64,000 bases of DNA from Magnetospirillum gryphiswaldense MSR-1 v2 (GCF_000513295.1 NC_023065.1:4217001-4281000); one strand, 5' to 3'; counted from the first letter of the stretch, positions 44,044-54,069 are shown. Translations and numbers: made by a program. Notes: generated from the sequence alone by a model not told the origin.

Positions 44044-45141
44044 TCAGTTCCAACTTGCCTGGAAGGCGGCGATGGCGGCGATGACCATTTGGTTTTCCTC
44101 GCCGGTGCCGACGGTGATGCGCAGCCAGTCGGGCAGGCCGTAGCCGCCCATGGCCCGGGTGATGATGCCCTGGGCGCGCAAGCAGGCATCGGCCGCCTGG
44201 GCGGTGCGGCCTTCCTCCTTGGGAAACTGGACCAGGACGAAATTGCACACCGACTGGGTGGTCGGCAGGCCCAGCTTGGCCAACTCGGCCTGCATCCACG
44301 GCAGCCAATAATCATTGTGGGTTTTGGTCAGATCGGCGAAGGCCGTGTCTTCCAGGGCGGCCACACCAGCGGCCAGGGACGGGGCGGCGACGTTGAAGGG
44401 GTTGCGCACCCGGTTGAGCACGTCGGCGATGCCCGGCGGGCAATAGGCCCAGCCCAGACGCAGACCACCCAGGGCGAAAATCTTCGAGAACGTCCGGCAC
44501 ATGACGGTGTTGTCGCTGCCATCCACCAGTTCGATGCCCGGGGTGTAGTCGTTCTTCGAGACGAATTCGGCGTAGGCCGCGTCGATCACCAGCAAGATGT
44601 CGGGGCGCAGACCGGCGCGCAGGCGCGCCACCTCGTCCGCCGACAGATAGGTGCCGGTGGGGTTGTTGGGATTGGCCAGGAACAGGATCTTGGTCCGGGG
44701 CGTCACCGCCGCCAGCAGATTGTCGACGCTGGCGGTCAAATCCACTTCCGGCGCCGTCACCGGGGTGGCGCCGCACGACTTGGCGGCGATGGCGTACATC
44801 AAGAAACCGTGGGCCGAGTACAAGACCTCGTCGCCGGGGCCGGCATAGGCGCGGCACAGCATGCCCAGCAATTCATCCGAGCCGGCGCCGCAGACGATGC
44901 GTTCGGCGTCGACACCCCAGCGGGCGGCCAGGGCCGCGCGCAGACGGGTGGCGCCGCCGTCGGGGTAGCGGTGCATGTCGGCGGCCTGGGCGCGGAACGC
45001 CTCCATCGCCTTGGGGCTGGGGCCCAGCGCGCCTTCGTTGGACGACAGCTTGATCACCCGGCTCACGCCTTCAAGGGCGGATTCGCCGCCCACATAGGGG
45101 CGGATGTCCATGATGCCGGGACGGGGCGTGGGGGCGGTCAT
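44044..45141 (-). CDS. hisC: histidinol-phosphate / aromatic aminotransferase
   Basis: A 365-residue class I PLP enzyme: YVGGESALEGVSRVIKLSSNE (two pieces), LANPNNPTG, DAAYAEFV and the PLP lysine in FSKIFALGGLRLGW. HisC homologues next to tyrA usually also transaminate prephenate or phenylpyruvate. Start ATG 45141 with CAGGAG upstream. Confidence 0.92.
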   Translation of the reverse strand: MTAPTPRPGIMDIRPYVGGESALEGVSRVIKLSSNEGALGPSPKAMEAFRAQAADMHRYPDGGATRLRAALAARWGVDAERIVCGAGSDELLGMLCRAYAGPGDEVLYSAHGFLMYAIAAKSCGATPVTAPEVDLTASVDNLLAAVTPRTKILFLANPNNPTGTYLSADEVARLRAGLRPDILLVIDAAYAEFVSKNDYTPGIELVDGSDNTVMCRTFSKIFALGGLRLGWAYCPPGIADVLNRVRNPFNVAAPSLAAGVAALEDTAFADLTKTHNDYWLPWMQAELAKLGLPTTQSVCNFVLVQFPKEEGRTAQAADACLRAQGIITRAMGGYGLPDWLRITVGTGEENQMVIAAIAAFQASWN

Positions 45142-45179
45142 CGCGATCAAAACTCCTGATAACGGGCGGAAGACGGAAA

Positions 45180-46040
45180 TCAGACGGAAAGCGGCAGCGG
45201 GTAACCGCCGATGATGCGGACATGGCGGATGACGTCCTTACCGCCGGCCAGGACGGTCAGGCGTGGGTCGGCGGTACCGACGAAACAGTCGAGCTCGCAC
45301 AGATACAGGCTGTGGTCGTCGGCGCGATGGGTGGCGATGACCGCGACGTTGTCCAGTCCGGCGGTGGCGAACAAGGCGCGCAGGCGGTCGCGGCTGAGGT
45401 CGGGGCTGGTTTCCACCGCGATCAGGGTGCGGTCGGCGCCGGTGTCGTCATGGGGGCGACAGGCGATGACGAAGGCCTCGACCGGTTCGGGACGACCGGG
45501 GACATCGGGCATGGCCAGCACCGGCAGACGGGTCACCACCTGCGGCAGGTTACCCGAGCCGGTGGTCAGCGACAGCCACCACGGTTCCTGGTCGTTTTCA
45601 TGGGGCAATTGCACCACGCCGACGGCGGCCTGGCCATCGGCGACGGCGCGCACTACCTGGCCGGGCGACGAGAACACGCTTTTGGGCCAGACCACGCCGA
45701 AATGGTCGCGGGCCAGTTCCACATACCCATCGCCGCGCTCGGGCTGGCAGACGGCGACGGAAAACGGCTTTTGCAGGCCGACCAGGGCGCCCATGATCTC
45801 GCGCCAGATACGGATCAGGGCCGGCAACGGGAAACGGCCCTGATGGCGCCCGGCAAGGCGGCGCATGATTTCGGCCTCGCGCCCCGGCCGCAGGGCCACC
45901 GAAACGTCGGGGGCCTTGGCCTGGGCGACTTTCTCCACCAAGGCGGCGCGTTCCATCAACAGATCGTGGAGACGATCGTCGATGCGGTCGATGTCGCGGC
46001 GGATACGGTCAAGGTCGGCTGAATCTGTGGTCATCATCAT
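45180..46040 (-). CDS. chorismate mutase (AroQ) with degenerate PheA-like tail
   Basis: A 286-residue protein. Residues 10-90 are an AroQ helical mutase (RRDIDRIDDRLHDLLMERA; RIWREIMGAL). The rest resembles a worn prephenate dehydratase plus ACT region (ARDHFGVVWPKSVFSSPGQV, GVVQLPHEN), but the catalytic TRF is TRL. It probably retains mutase activity only, perhaps with ACT-like regulation. First gene of the operon with hisC and tyrA. Confidence 0.83.
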   Translation of the reverse strand: MMMTTDSADLDRIRRDIDRIDDRLHDLLMERAALVEKVAQAKAPDVSVALRPGREAEIMRRLAGRHQGRFPLPALIRIWREIMGALVGLQKPFSVAVCQPERGDGYVELARDHFGVVWPKSVFSSPGQVVRAVADGQAAVGVVQLPHENDQEPWWLSLTTGSGNLPQVVTRLPVLAMPDVPGRPEPVEAFVIACRPHDDTGADRTLIAVETSPDLSRDRLRALFATAGLDNVAVIATHRADDHSLYLCELDCFVGTADPRLTVLAGGKDVIRHVRIIGGYPLPLSV

Positions 46041-46106
46041 TGCTTAGGTTTCTGCTGCAAAGCCGCATAGGTTTAGTGCCTGATCGTGGCGAAATCAAAG
46101 AAAACG

Positions 46107-46135
46107 TTGACAGGGGGGGGGCGCATCCATAGCTA
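46107..46135 (+). promoter_or_regulatory. metX promoter with G9 tract in the spacer
   Basis: TTGACA (46107-46112), then nine G (46113-46121) within a 17-nt spacer, then TAGCTA (46130-46135). The start codon is 37 nt on. Gain or loss of one G would change the spacer to 16 or 18 nt. The -10 match is moderate. Confidence 0.5.
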
Positions 46136-46171
46136 ATCGTCACCTTGCTTACCAGGATTGCCGTTTCCGCC

Positions 46172-47362
46172 ATGTCCGCCCCCACTTCCGCCTCTGCCGT
46201 CGATGGTTCCGACCACAACCCGCTTGGCCTCAGTGTCGAGCTGGGGCTGGACCGTCCCATCCGTCTGGATTGCGGGGTGGAGATGCCGTCGGTGAATGTG
46301 GCGTACCAGACCTATGGCCGCCTCAATGCCGACAAATCCAACGCCATCCTGATCTGCCACGCCCTGACCGGCGACCATTACGTCGCCGATCCCCACCCGT
46401 TGACCGGCAAGCCTGGCTGGTGGATCGATCTGGTCGGTCCGGGCAAGCTGCTGGATACCGACCGCTATTTCCTGATCTGTTCCAACGTGCTGGGCGGCTG
46501 CATGGGCACCACCGGCCCCAAGGACATCAACCCGGCCACCGGCCAGCCGTGGGGCCAGGGTTTTCCGGTCATCACCATCGGCGACATGGTGCAGGTGCAG
46601 GCGCGGCTGCTGGATCATCTGGGCATCGACCAGTTGTTTTGCGCCATCGGCGGCTCCATGGGCGGCATGCAGGTGTTGGAATGGTGCGCCAGCTATCCCG
46701 ATCGGGTGTTCTCGGCGGTGCCCATCGCCACCGCCGCCCGCCACTCGGCCCAGAACATCGCCTTCCACGAGGTGGGCCGTCAGGCGATCATCGCCGATCC
46801 CGATTGGAAGAACGGCGAATATCTGCTGCACGACACCCGGCCCCAGCGCGGTCTGGCGGTGGCGCGCATGGCCGCCCACATCACCTATCTGTCGGAGACG
46901 GCGCTGCACCGCAAGTTCGGGCGCAACCTGCAAGGCGACCGCGACGCCTTTTCCTATGGCTTCGGCGCCGATTTCCAGGTGGAAAGCTATCTGCGCCACC
47001 AGGGCTCGACCTTCGTCGACCGTTTCGACGCCAATTCGTACCTGTATATCACCCGGGCCATGGATTATTTCGACCTCGCCGCCGAACATGACGGCGTGCT
47101 GGCCAATGCCTTCAGGGGCACCAAGACCCGCTTCTGCGTCGCCTCGTTCTCGTCCGACTGGCTGTTCCCCACCCCGGAAAGCCGCGCCGTGGTCCATGCG
47201 CTGAACGCGGTGGCCGCCAATGTCAGCTTCGTCGAGATCCAGTCCGACAAGGGCCACGACGCCTTCTTGCTGGATGAACCGGAATTCCATGCCACCTTGG
47301 GCGGCTTCATCGAAGGGGCGGCGCGGCATCGCGGCCTGCCGGCGCGGGTGGGCGGATCATGA
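46172..47362 (+). CDS. metX: homoserine O-acetyltransferase (or succinyltransferase-type MetX)
   Basis: A 396-residue alpha/beta-hydrolase acyltransferase starting methionine synthesis: [15 protein letters not shown]-type loop, nucleophile in [13 protein letters not shown], and terminal [14 protein letters not shown] 46172 is the best start; an upstream TTG frame is unlikely. Overlaps metW by ATGA. Acyl donor cannot be decided from sequence alone. Confidence 0.95.
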   Translation: MSAPTSASAVDGSDHNPLGLSVELGLDRPIRLDCGVEMPSVNVAYQTYGRLNADKSNAILICHALTGDHYVADPHPLTGKPGWWIDLVGPGKLLDTDRYFLICSNVLGGCMGTTGPKDINPATGQPWGQGFPVITIGDMVQVQARLLDHLGIDQLFCAIGGSMGGMQVLEWCASYPDRVFSAVPIATAARHSAQNIAFHEVGRQAIIADPDWKNGEYLLHDTRPQRGLAVARMAAHITYLSETALHRKFGRNLQGDRDAFSYGFGADFQVESYLRHQGSTFVDRFDANSYLYITRAMDYFDLAAEHDGVLANAFRGTKTRFCVASFSSDWLFPTPESRAVVHALNAVAANVSFVEIQSDKGHDAFLLDEPEFHATLGGFIEGAARHRGLPARVGGS

Positions 47363-47988
47363 TGATGACCCTGAACAACGGCGCGCTGCGCGTCGATTTG
47401 AAGCTGATCGCCGACATGATCGAGCCGGGATCGCGCGTGCTCGACGTCGGTTGCGGCGAGGGCACCTTGCTGTCGTGGCTGGGCCAACACAAGAACGTGG
47501 ACGGGCGCGGCATCGAGTTGTCCATGGCCGGGGTGTCGGCGGCGGTGGCGCAAGGATTGTCGGTGATCCAGGGCGACGCCGACACCGACCTCAAGGATTA
47601 TCCCGCCGGCGCCTTCGACACGGTGATTTTAAGCCAGACCCTGCAAGCCACCCGTGCGCCCAAGGATGTGCTCAGCAACATGCTGCGCATCGGTCGGCGC
47701 GCCATCATCTCGTTCCCCAATTTCGGCCATTGGCGGGTGCGCGCCGGTCTGGCCATCGGCGGTCGCATGCCGGTGACCGATACCCTGACCTATGAGTGGT
47801 ACGACACCCCCAACATCCACTTCTGCACCATCCGCGATTTCCTGGAATTGTGCCGGGTGCTGAATATCCGCATCGATACCGGCATCGCGCTCGATCGCGA
47901 CGGCGGTGTGCTGCCCATGGCCGGGACCGGCTGGCTGGCCAATATCTTCGCCGCCCAAGGGCTGTTCGTGCTCAGTCGCAACGGTTAA
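47359..47988 (+). CDS. metW: methionine biosynthesis protein MetW
   Basis: A 209-residue SAM-methyltransferase fold with [26 protein letters not shown] and [15 protein letters not shown]. Always paired with MetX and needed for full activity in several proteobacteria. Overlaps metX by 4 nt. Confidence 0.94.
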   Translation: MMMTLNNGALRVDLKLIADMIEPGSRVLDVGCGEGTLLSWLGQHKNVDGRGIELSMAGVSAAVAQGLSVIQGDADTDLKDYPAGAFDTVILSQTLQATRAPKDVLSNMLRIGRRAIISFPNFGHWRVRAGLAIGGRMPVTDTLTYEWYDTPNIHFCTIRDFLELCRVLNIRIDTGIALDRDGGVLPMAGTGWLANIFAAQGLFVLSRNG

Positions 47989-48088
47989 TCCACCGCATCG
48001 CAACCAAAGATATATTTGTCCCTGGCTCGCACTCTGTCATGCTCGCAAAGATAGCATTTTATCTTGGCGTCATAACCGGAGGATAGTG

Positions 48089-49567
48089 ATGGCCCAGTCG
48101 ATCAACCAGATCTACCAGTCGCTGTTGTCGCAATTGGGCATCACTTGGCCGACCACCGCCGACGTGGCGTTGTCGGGGGCCGACCCGGTCATCAACTCGG
48201 TGTTCCGCATCGGGGAATGCACCGGGGCGGTGCTGGCGGCTCAGGCCGCCGGGGTGGCGGAAATCTGGCGACGGCGTTCGGGCCAGCGCCAGCAGGTTTC
48301 CATCAATGCCCTGGCCGGGGCGCTGGCCGCCTATAGCGTCGGTTATCAGTCGCAGCATGGCTTCGCCATTCCGCAGCCGGAACCCAGCTACCCGCTGGTC
48401 GCCCTGTATCCGGCCCGCGACAGCCGCTGGATCATGCTGCACGGCGCTTTCCCGCTGCTGCGCAACGGTTTGCAGAATCTGCTGGGCTGTACCATGAACC
48501 CCACCGACATCGCCAACAAGGTGGCCACCTGGGATGCCTTCGCGCTGGAACAGGCCATCGCCGACCAGGGCTTGTGCGGCGCCGTGGCGCGGTCCTACCC
48601 CGAATGGCTGGCGACCGAACAAGGCCGCGCCATCGCCGCCACCCCGATCATCGAAATCGTCAAGATCGCCGATTCCGCCCCCGAGCCCTTTGCCCCGGCT
48701 CTGCCCGGCGACCGCCCGTTAAGCGGCACCAAGGTGCTGGACCTGACCCATGTGATCGCCGGCCCGACCATCGGCAAGACCTTGGCCGAGCAGGGGGCCG
48801 AAATCATGCGCATCACCAGCCCGACCCAGCCGGCGTTGCCGCCTTTCGACGTGGATACCGGCCATGGCAAGCTGGAGGCGCTGCTGACCCTGACCAATGC
48901 CGATGATGCCGCCACCTTGCAGGGACTGATCGGGCAAAGCGACGTCTTCGTCGAATCCTATCGCCCCGGGGCCATGACCAAGCTGGGCTTTTCGCCCGAA
49001 AACGCGGCGCGATTGCGCCCCGGTCTGATCTATGTCTCGGTCAATTGCTATGGCTGGGCCGGCCCCTGGCAATATCGCCCCGGCTGGGAGCAACTGGCCC
49101 AGGTGGCCACCGGCATGACCGTGGCGCAGGGCACGGCGGACAATCCGCAACTGCAATCGGTCTATCCCAACGATTACGTCACCGGTTTCCTTGGCGCCTT
49201 GGGCACGCTGATGGCGCTGTTGCGCCGCGCCGACGAGGGCGGATCGTACCATGTGCGGGTGGCGTTGTGCCGGACCGCCATGTGGATGCAGGAGCAAGGG
49301 CAGGTGGATCGCAGCCAATTGCCGCCTCCGGCCATTTCCCCGGCCGAGATCGCGCCTTATCTGCTGACCCGCGACAATCCGGCCTTCGGTCCCTTGACCT
49401 TCCTGGGGCCGGTGCTGAACTACACCGCCACCCCATCGGCCTGGGACCGCCCGACCATGCCCTTGGGCGCCAATCTGCCGCTTTGGCCGCTTGAGGCCGG
49501 CGGATTGGGCGGGACGTTGCCGCATAGTCGGGCCCGCCATCCGCATCTGGCGGCGGCACCGTGTTAG
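48089..49567 (+). CDS. CoA-transferase family III (CaiB/BaiF) protein
   Basis: A 492-residue protein. The middle and C-terminal part has LDLTHVIAGPTIGKTLAEQG, DVFVESYRPGAM and YVSVNCYGWAGPW. The N-terminal ~210 residues are a second, divergent CaiB half. The catalytic Asp position needs structural comparison. GGAGGA precedes ATG 48089; monocistronic. Confidence 0.82.
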   Translation: MAQSINQIYQSLLSQLGITWPTTADVALSGADPVINSVFRIGECTGAVLAAQAAGVAEIWRRRSGQRQQVSINALAGALAAYSVGYQSQHGFAIPQPEPSYPLVALYPARDSRWIMLHGAFPLLRNGLQNLLGCTMNPTDIANKVATWDAFALEQAIADQGLCGAVARSYPEWLATEQGRAIAATPIIEIVKIADSAPEPFAPALPGDRPLSGTKVLDLTHVIAGPTIGKTLAEQGAEIMRITSPTQPALPPFDVDTGHGKLEALLTLTNADDAATLQGLIGQSDVFVESYRPGAMTKLGFSPENAARLRPGLIYVSVNCYGWAGPWQYRPGWEQLAQVATGMTVAQGTADNPQLQSVYPNDYVTGFLGALGTLMALLRRADEGGSYHVRVALCRTAMWMQEQGQVDRSQLPPPAISPAEIAPYLLTRDNPAFGPLTFLGPVLNYTATPSAWDRPTMPLGANLPLWPLEAGGLGGTLPHSRARHPHLAAAPC

Positions 49568-49577
49568 TCATCAAGCG

Positions 49578-50318
49578 TTAGAACCCCTGCGGCGCGATGA
49601 CATAGCCGCGCCGTTTCGAGGTTCGTGACGGGGTGGCGGCGTAGATCTGCTTGGTCGCCTCGACCATGTGGATGCCGGCGATGGTGTGGAACCAGCGCCG
49701 GCCCAATTCCTCCATGGCCGGGGCCGAGCGCAGCAGCACCCGTGAATTGGTCGGCGGCATGAACAGTGCTCCCGACAGCGATACCGGGGTGAACATGTTG
49801 TCGCGCAACAATCGGGTCAATTGCCCGCCGGTATAGGGCCGGCCATTGCCGAACGGCGTGCGCTCCAGCCGCGCCCAGATGCCGCGCCGGTTGGGGACGA
49901 TGATCACCAGCCGCCCGCCATCGGCCAGCACCCGCCACACCTCGCGCATCATGGCGCGCACCTGCTCGGTGGATTCCAGCGCATGCATCAGCACGATGCG
50001 GTCCATGGACGAATCGGGCAGCGGCAGATCGCTTTCATCGGCCAGCACGGTCAGGCCCGGCCCTTCCGGCGGCCAGTGCAGCACGCCCTGATTGGCCGGC
50101 ATCACCGCGATCACCCGTTCCGCCTCGGCGACGAACGGGCGCAGCAAGGGGGTGGCGAAGCCCAGGCCAAGGATGCACAGGCCATGGGTATCGGGCCACA
50201 ACTGGCGCAGATGGCGGCGCAACAGGCGCTTGGTGGTCTGGCCCAGGCCGCTATCATAGAAATCGCGCAGATCGACCACATCCGACCAAGTGCCGGGATA
50301 GGAAGGCAGGCTTTGCAT
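49578..50318 (-). CDS. class I SAM-dependent methyltransferase
   Basis: A 246-residue protein with CILGLGFATPLLRPFVAEAE (motif I), PDSSMDRIVLMHALEST and MMREVWRVLADGGRLVIIVP. Substrate unknown. Follows the ABC-2 permease gene by 3 nt, so it belongs to the same leftward operon. Confidence 0.82.
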   Translation of the reverse strand: MQSLPSYPGTWSDVVDLRDFYDSGLGQTTKRLLRRHLRQLWPDTHGLCILGLGFATPLLRPFVAEAERVIAVMPANQGVLHWPPEGPGLTVLADESDLPLPDSSMDRIVLMHALESTEQVRAMMREVWRVLADGGRLVIIVPNRRGIWARLERTPFGNGRPYTGGQLTRLLRDNMFTPVSLSGALFMPPTNSRVLLRSAPAMEELGRRWFHTIAGIHMVEATKQIYAATPSRTSKRRGYVIAPQGF

Positions 50319-50321
50319 GGG

Positions 50322-51116
50322 TCATTCCCCCACGTTCAGCAACAGCCCGCGCCGGCGGGCGATGTGGTGGACGCGCAAAAAGGTCAGGGCGGCGGCGGCC
50401 ACGTAAAACAGATTTAAGCCCACCGCGCCGGCAAGCAAGCCCCAATCGAAGCCGTGGCCCTGCATCACCGACCGCATGCCCTCGAACACATAGGCCGGCG
50501 GTAGCGCCCAGGCCAGCCATTGCAGCCACTGGGGCAGGATGGCGATGGGATAATAGATGCCGGCCACCGGGGCGAGGGCGAAGATCATCACCCAGGCCAT
50601 GCTTTCCGCCCCCAGGCCGAAACGCAGCACCAGGGCCGACACCCCCAGGCCGATGGCCCAGCCCGACACCAGCAGGTTGACCCAGAACGCCAACAGCGGC
50701 AGCCCCATGTCGAACAGCGAATAGTGATAAAGCGGAATGGCCAGAAGCGCCGCCGGCAGCACGCCGATGGTGGTGCGCACCAGGCTCATGCCCAGCATGC
50801 CGGCCAGCAATTCATGCGGGCGCAGCGGGCTGACCGACAGATGGCCGAGATTGCGCGACCACATTTCCTCCATGAACGACAGCGCCACCCCCAGATTGCC
50901 GCGAAACATCACGTCCCACAGGATGACGGCGCCGATCAGGATGCCGCCGGTCTGCGCCACCCACGACGAATGGGTGCTGAAGAACTGACTGGTGAAGCCC
51001 CACAGCGCCATGTTGATGGCCGGCCAATAGGCCATTTCCAGCACTCGCGGCCACGATCCGCGCATGAGGTAAAGGTGCCGCAGCATGACGGCGCCGATGC
51101 GGCGCAGCGAAAGCAT
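50322..51116 (-). CDS. ABC-2 type transporter permease
   Basis: About 264 residues with six hydrophobic segments (GGILIGAVILWDVMFRGNLG, TIGVLPAALLAIPLYHYS). ATG 51116 is chosen; a GTG at 51122 overlapping the ATPase stop (GTGA) is an alternative. Exporter with the ATPase upstream; cargo unknown. Confidence 0.85.
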   Translation of the reverse strand: MLSLRRIGAVMLRHLYLMRGSWPRVLEMAYWPAINMALWGFTSQFFSTHSSWVAQTGGILIGAVILWDVMFRGNLGVALSFMEEMWSRNLGHLSVSPLRPHELLAGMLGMSLVRTTIGVLPAALLAIPLYHYSLFDMGLPLLAFWVNLLVSGWAIGLGVSALVLRFGLGAESMAWVMIFALAPVAGIYYPIAILPQWLQWLAWALPPAYVFEGMRSVMQGHGFDWGLLAGAVGLNLFYVAAAALTFLRVHHIARRRGLLLNVGE

Positions 51117-51118
51117 GA

Positions 51119-51868
51119 TCACCTGTCCTCATTGGGCTGGCGGCGGTCGCGGGCGATGTCCAGGAATACCTGTTCCATATCGTCGCGGTCATAGCGCAGC
51201 AACAGATCGGCGGGCGAGCCGGTATCGACGATGCGGCCCTGTTTCATCATCAGTACCTGATCGCACAGACGCTCGACCTCGGCCATGTTGTGGCTGGCCA
51301 GCAAGATGGTGGCGCCGGTCCGTTGTTGATAGGCGCGGAAATAGCCGCGCACCCAATCGGCGGTATCGGGGTCAAGGGACGCGGTGGGCTCGTCGAGAAA
51401 CAGCAATTCCGGCTGGTTGAGCATGGATTTGGCCAGGGCGACACGGGTTTTCTGCCCCGCCGACAGCTTGCCCGATGGGCGCTTCAGGATATCGGTCAGG
51501 TCCAGTTCTTCCGCCAGTTGGGCGATGCGGTGCCTTAGGTCGGGGATACCGTAGAGATGGCCGTAAACGGTGAGGTTTTCGGCCACGCTCAACCGGTGCG
51601 GCAACTCCACGTAGGGGCTGGAGAAATTGACCCGCGGCAGCACCCGATAGCGATGCCGCACCATGTCTTCGCCCAGCACGTGGATGGAGCCGGAATCGGG
51701 CAGCAACAGGCCCAGCAACATGGAGATGGTGGTGGTCTTGCCCGCGCCGTTGCCGCCCAGCAGGGCGGTGGTCGAGCCGGTGGCGACGGTAAAAGAGATG
51801 TCGTCCACCGCCATCTGGCCGGCAAAAGCCTTGCAAAGGTTTTCGACGTGAAGGGCGGGTGCGCTCAT
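51119..51868 (-). CDS. ABC transporter ATP-binding protein
   Basis: A 249-residue ATPase: Walker A GGNGAGKTT, signature LSAGQKTRVALAKS, Walker B LLFLDEPTASLDP and the switch His in ASHNMAEV. Partner of the ABC-2 permease; order ATPase-permease-methyltransferase. Confidence 0.92.
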   Translation of the reverse strand: MSAPALHVENLCKAFAGQMAVDDISFTVATGSTTALLGGNGAGKTTTISMLLGLLLPDSGSIHVLGEDMVRHRYRVLPRVNFSSPYVELPHRLSVAENLTVYGHLYGIPDLRHRIAQLAEELDLTDILKRPSGKLSAGQKTRVALAKSMLNQPELLFLDEPTASLDPDTADWVRGYFRAYQQRTGATILLASHNMAEVERLCDQVLMMKQGRIVDTGSPADLLLRYDRDDMEQVFLDIARDRRQPNEDR

Positions 51869-51877
51869 GCAAGGACT

Positions 51878-52336
51878 ATGGGGGCGATGGGCAGCTTGAT
51901 CAAGCTCAACGCCGAGGCGGCGGATTCGCCGTTTCTGGTCGCCTCAACCAAGATGAGGCCATCCATGACCGCCACTTTCGCCGAATTGCTGACCAGCGCC
52001 GCCACCCTTCACGCCAATGAAATCCAGTTGCGCGCGGGCGATGAAGGCCCCGATCAGGTGGTCGCCATGGTGCGCGGCGATTCCGTGCTGGTGGCGGAAC
52101 TCGATGCCGCCGCCACCGCCGATTTTCTCGCCCAGGCATTTTCGGCCTGCGACGGCGCCGATGATTATCGGGCCGGGGCCGGGCGGATGATGCGGCTGAC
52201 CGGTGAACGCCTGGCCCTGCCCAAGGGGATCGCCCAGGTGCTGATGCAATTCCTGCCCCCAGGCGGTGCCCGCCAGTTGGTGGCCCGCATCTCTTATGAC
52301 GGCGACGTTTGCTGCGGGTCGTGCGGCGGAGCGTGA
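51878..52336 (+). CDS. hypothetical protein with secretion-ATPase N-domain resemblance
   Basis: About 152 residues (ATG 51878 or 51887). ALPKGIAQVLMQFLPPGGAR and QLVARISYDG resemble the N-terminal domain of some type II/IV secretion ATPases, but there is no ATPase domain. Ends CCGSCGG. Its 3' end overlaps the convergent TPR gene by 43 bp. Function unknown. Confidence 0.55.
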   Translation: MGAMGSLIKLNAEAADSPFLVASTKMRPSMTATFAELLTSAATLHANEIQLRAGDEGPDQVVAMVRGDSVLVAELDAAATADFLAQAFSACDGADDYRAGAGRMMRLTGERLALPKGIAQVLMQFLPPGGARQLVARISYDGDVCCGSCGGA

Positions 52337-53115
52337 TTGTCGATGACAGATGCGCCTTGGCCCATGGCCTGGATGAGGGCACGTTGTTTCAGCAAGACCG
52401 GGTCGTCGGGGTGAATGTACAAGGCGTTGTCCATCACCCGCAGGGCCTCTTGCGTTTGCCCCATATGTCTCAAAACGGTTGCCAACGTCGACAAGGCGTA
52501 ATGCAGGTCGGGCTGGATCGCGACCGCCTCGCGGGCGTATTTCAGGGCAAGGTCGAGTCGGTCAGCCGCCAGGGCGGCGGTGGCGGTGATAGCATGGTAA
52601 CGGGCGACTTCGGGCCGCAATTCCGCCGCGCGGGCCGCCAGGGCCAGGGCTTGTTGCGGACGCTCGAGACGCAGGCAGGTTTGAGCCGAAAGGCTCAGGA
52701 TATTGGGCATTTCGCCGTTATCGGTGGTGAAGGTGGAGAGCATCGCCAGGCACTGAGTGAATTCCTCACGGCGAAAATGATCCATCGCCAGTTCATAGAC
52801 CGAATGCAGGAACATCGCCGGGAAGTGCGCCTGCACGTCTTGCGCCGCACCGCCTTCAGCCTGTCGCGCATATTCGGCCCAGGGTTGTTCTCCCCGGGAC
52901 AGGCAATGGCGGAACGCCTTTCGAGCCTGATCCATCCGTCCCAGGCGCAGCAAGGCGACGCCCTGGTGGAGCCAGCCCTCGGATGAATCATTCAGGGCGC
53001 ACAGGCGTTCGAACCAGTCCAAGGCCTGATCCGGGCGCTCGTTGAGCAAAGCGGCATGGCCCATCAGAAGGGCATGTTCGGCGTGGAATCTTTCAATCCG
53101 CTCAGACGTTGGCAT
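52294..53115 (-). CDS. TPR-repeat protein
   Basis: A 273-residue protein with about five tetratricopeptide-like repeats (NERPDQALDWFERLCALNDS, RLDLALKYAREAVAIQPDLH). No catalytic domain. Overlaps the start-side SDR gene's stop by 14 nt, so it ends the leftward sugar operon; likely a scaffold. Confidence 0.78.
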   Translation of the reverse strand: MPTSERIERFHAEHALLMGHAALLNERPDQALDWFERLCALNDSSEGWLHQGVALLRLGRMDQARKAFRHCLSRGEQPWAEYARQAEGGAAQDVQAHFPAMFLHSVYELAMDHFRREEFTQCLAMLSTFTTDNGEMPNILSLSAQTCLRLERPQQALALAARAAELRPEVARYHAITATAALAADRLDLALKYAREAVAIQPDLHYALSTLATVLRHMGQTQEALRVMDNALYIHPDDPVLLKQRALIQAMGQGASVIDNHAPPHDPQQTSPS

Positions 53116-54046
53116 AGCGGGAGTTCCGCAAGATGGTGTAGCCCTTTACCAGTTCGGTGATGCCAGATTCCAGGGAGTGGACAGGTTTGAAGCCGGTGGC
53201 CTCTATCCGGGCATTCGAGACGATGTAGTCACGCTTGTCCGGGTCTTCGCCCACCGGGGCTTCCAGGTAGACGAAGCCGGGAACCTGTTTTTGGATCAAG
53301 GCACAAAGCTGGCGCTTGGACAGGTTGGCGTCGGACAGGCCCACATTGTATGGGCTGCCGCGCATGGTGTTGAAATTGTCGACGGCATGCAGGAAGGCAC
53401 GGGTGACGTCGCGGATGTGGATGTAGTTGCGCATGAAGTCCGCCTCGAACAGCACCACCGCCCGGTCGGTGACAGCCCGATGGACGAAGTCGTTGACCAG
53501 AAGGTCCACCCGCATCCGTGGCGCCATGCCGAAAACAGTTGCCAGACGCAGGCTGATGGAATTCTTCCGTTCCAGCACCGCCAATTCGGCTTCCACCTTG
53601 GCGCGTCCGTAAAGGGAAATGGGATTAAGTGGCGTGTCCTCGGTGCAGGCAATCCCCGGCTTGCCGATGCCATAGCCGCTATTGGTGTTGGGGATGATCA
53701 TCCGCTGCTCGGGCGACAGGATACGGGTCAGCATCAGGACGGCATCGCGGTTGGTGGTTACTGCGCCGATGCGGTCGCGGTCGCAAAGCGGAGCGCCAAC
53801 CAGTGCGGCAAGCGGGATGACCAGATCGGCCCCGGCGGTGATACGCGTCATCAGCGCCTCGTCGCGGGCGTCGCCGCGGATGACGTTGAAATTGGGTTCG
53901 GCACAGACGTCGAACAATCCGGCTTCACGGAACATGAAGGTCTCGACCACGGTGACCTTGTGGCCGCGGGCCAGCAGGGCGGGAACCAGGATCGAACCGA
54001 GATAGCCGGCGCCTCCGGTGACGACGATGGAAAGTTGCTCGCTCAT
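53102..54046 (-). CDS. NAD-dependent nucleotide-sugar epimerase/dehydratase (extended SDR)
   Basis: A 314-residue enzyme: TGGAGYLGSIL at residues 10-20, IPLAALVGAPLCDRD, NTNSGYGIG and catalytic SLYGRAKVE (Tyr-x3-Lys). Acts on an NDP-sugar. Part of the leftward run GT2-rmlC-like-kinase-SDR-TPR. Confidence 0.85.
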   Translation of the reverse strand: MSEQLSIVVTGGAGYLGSILVPALLARGHKVTVVETFMFREAGLFDVCAEPNFNVIRGDARDEALMTRITAGADLVIPLAALVGAPLCDRDRIGAVTTNRDAVLMLTRILSPEQRMIIPNTNSGYGIGKPGIACTEDTPLNPISLYGRAKVEAELAVLERKNSISLRLATVFGMAPRMRVDLLVNDFVHRAVTDRAVVLFEADFMRNYIHIRDVTRAFLHAVDNFNTMRGSPYNVGLSDANLSKRQLCALIQKQVPGFVYLEAPVGEDPDKRDYIVSNARIEATGFKPVHSLESGITELVKGYTILRNSRYANV

Positions 54047-54069
54047 TTAGATCACCTTGCTTTCGGGAG

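Noticed and set aside
46041-46171. SAM-type riboswitch upstream of metX
   Set aside because: I looked for SAM-II or SAM/SAH core motifs and found no convincing match; only a promoter is reported.
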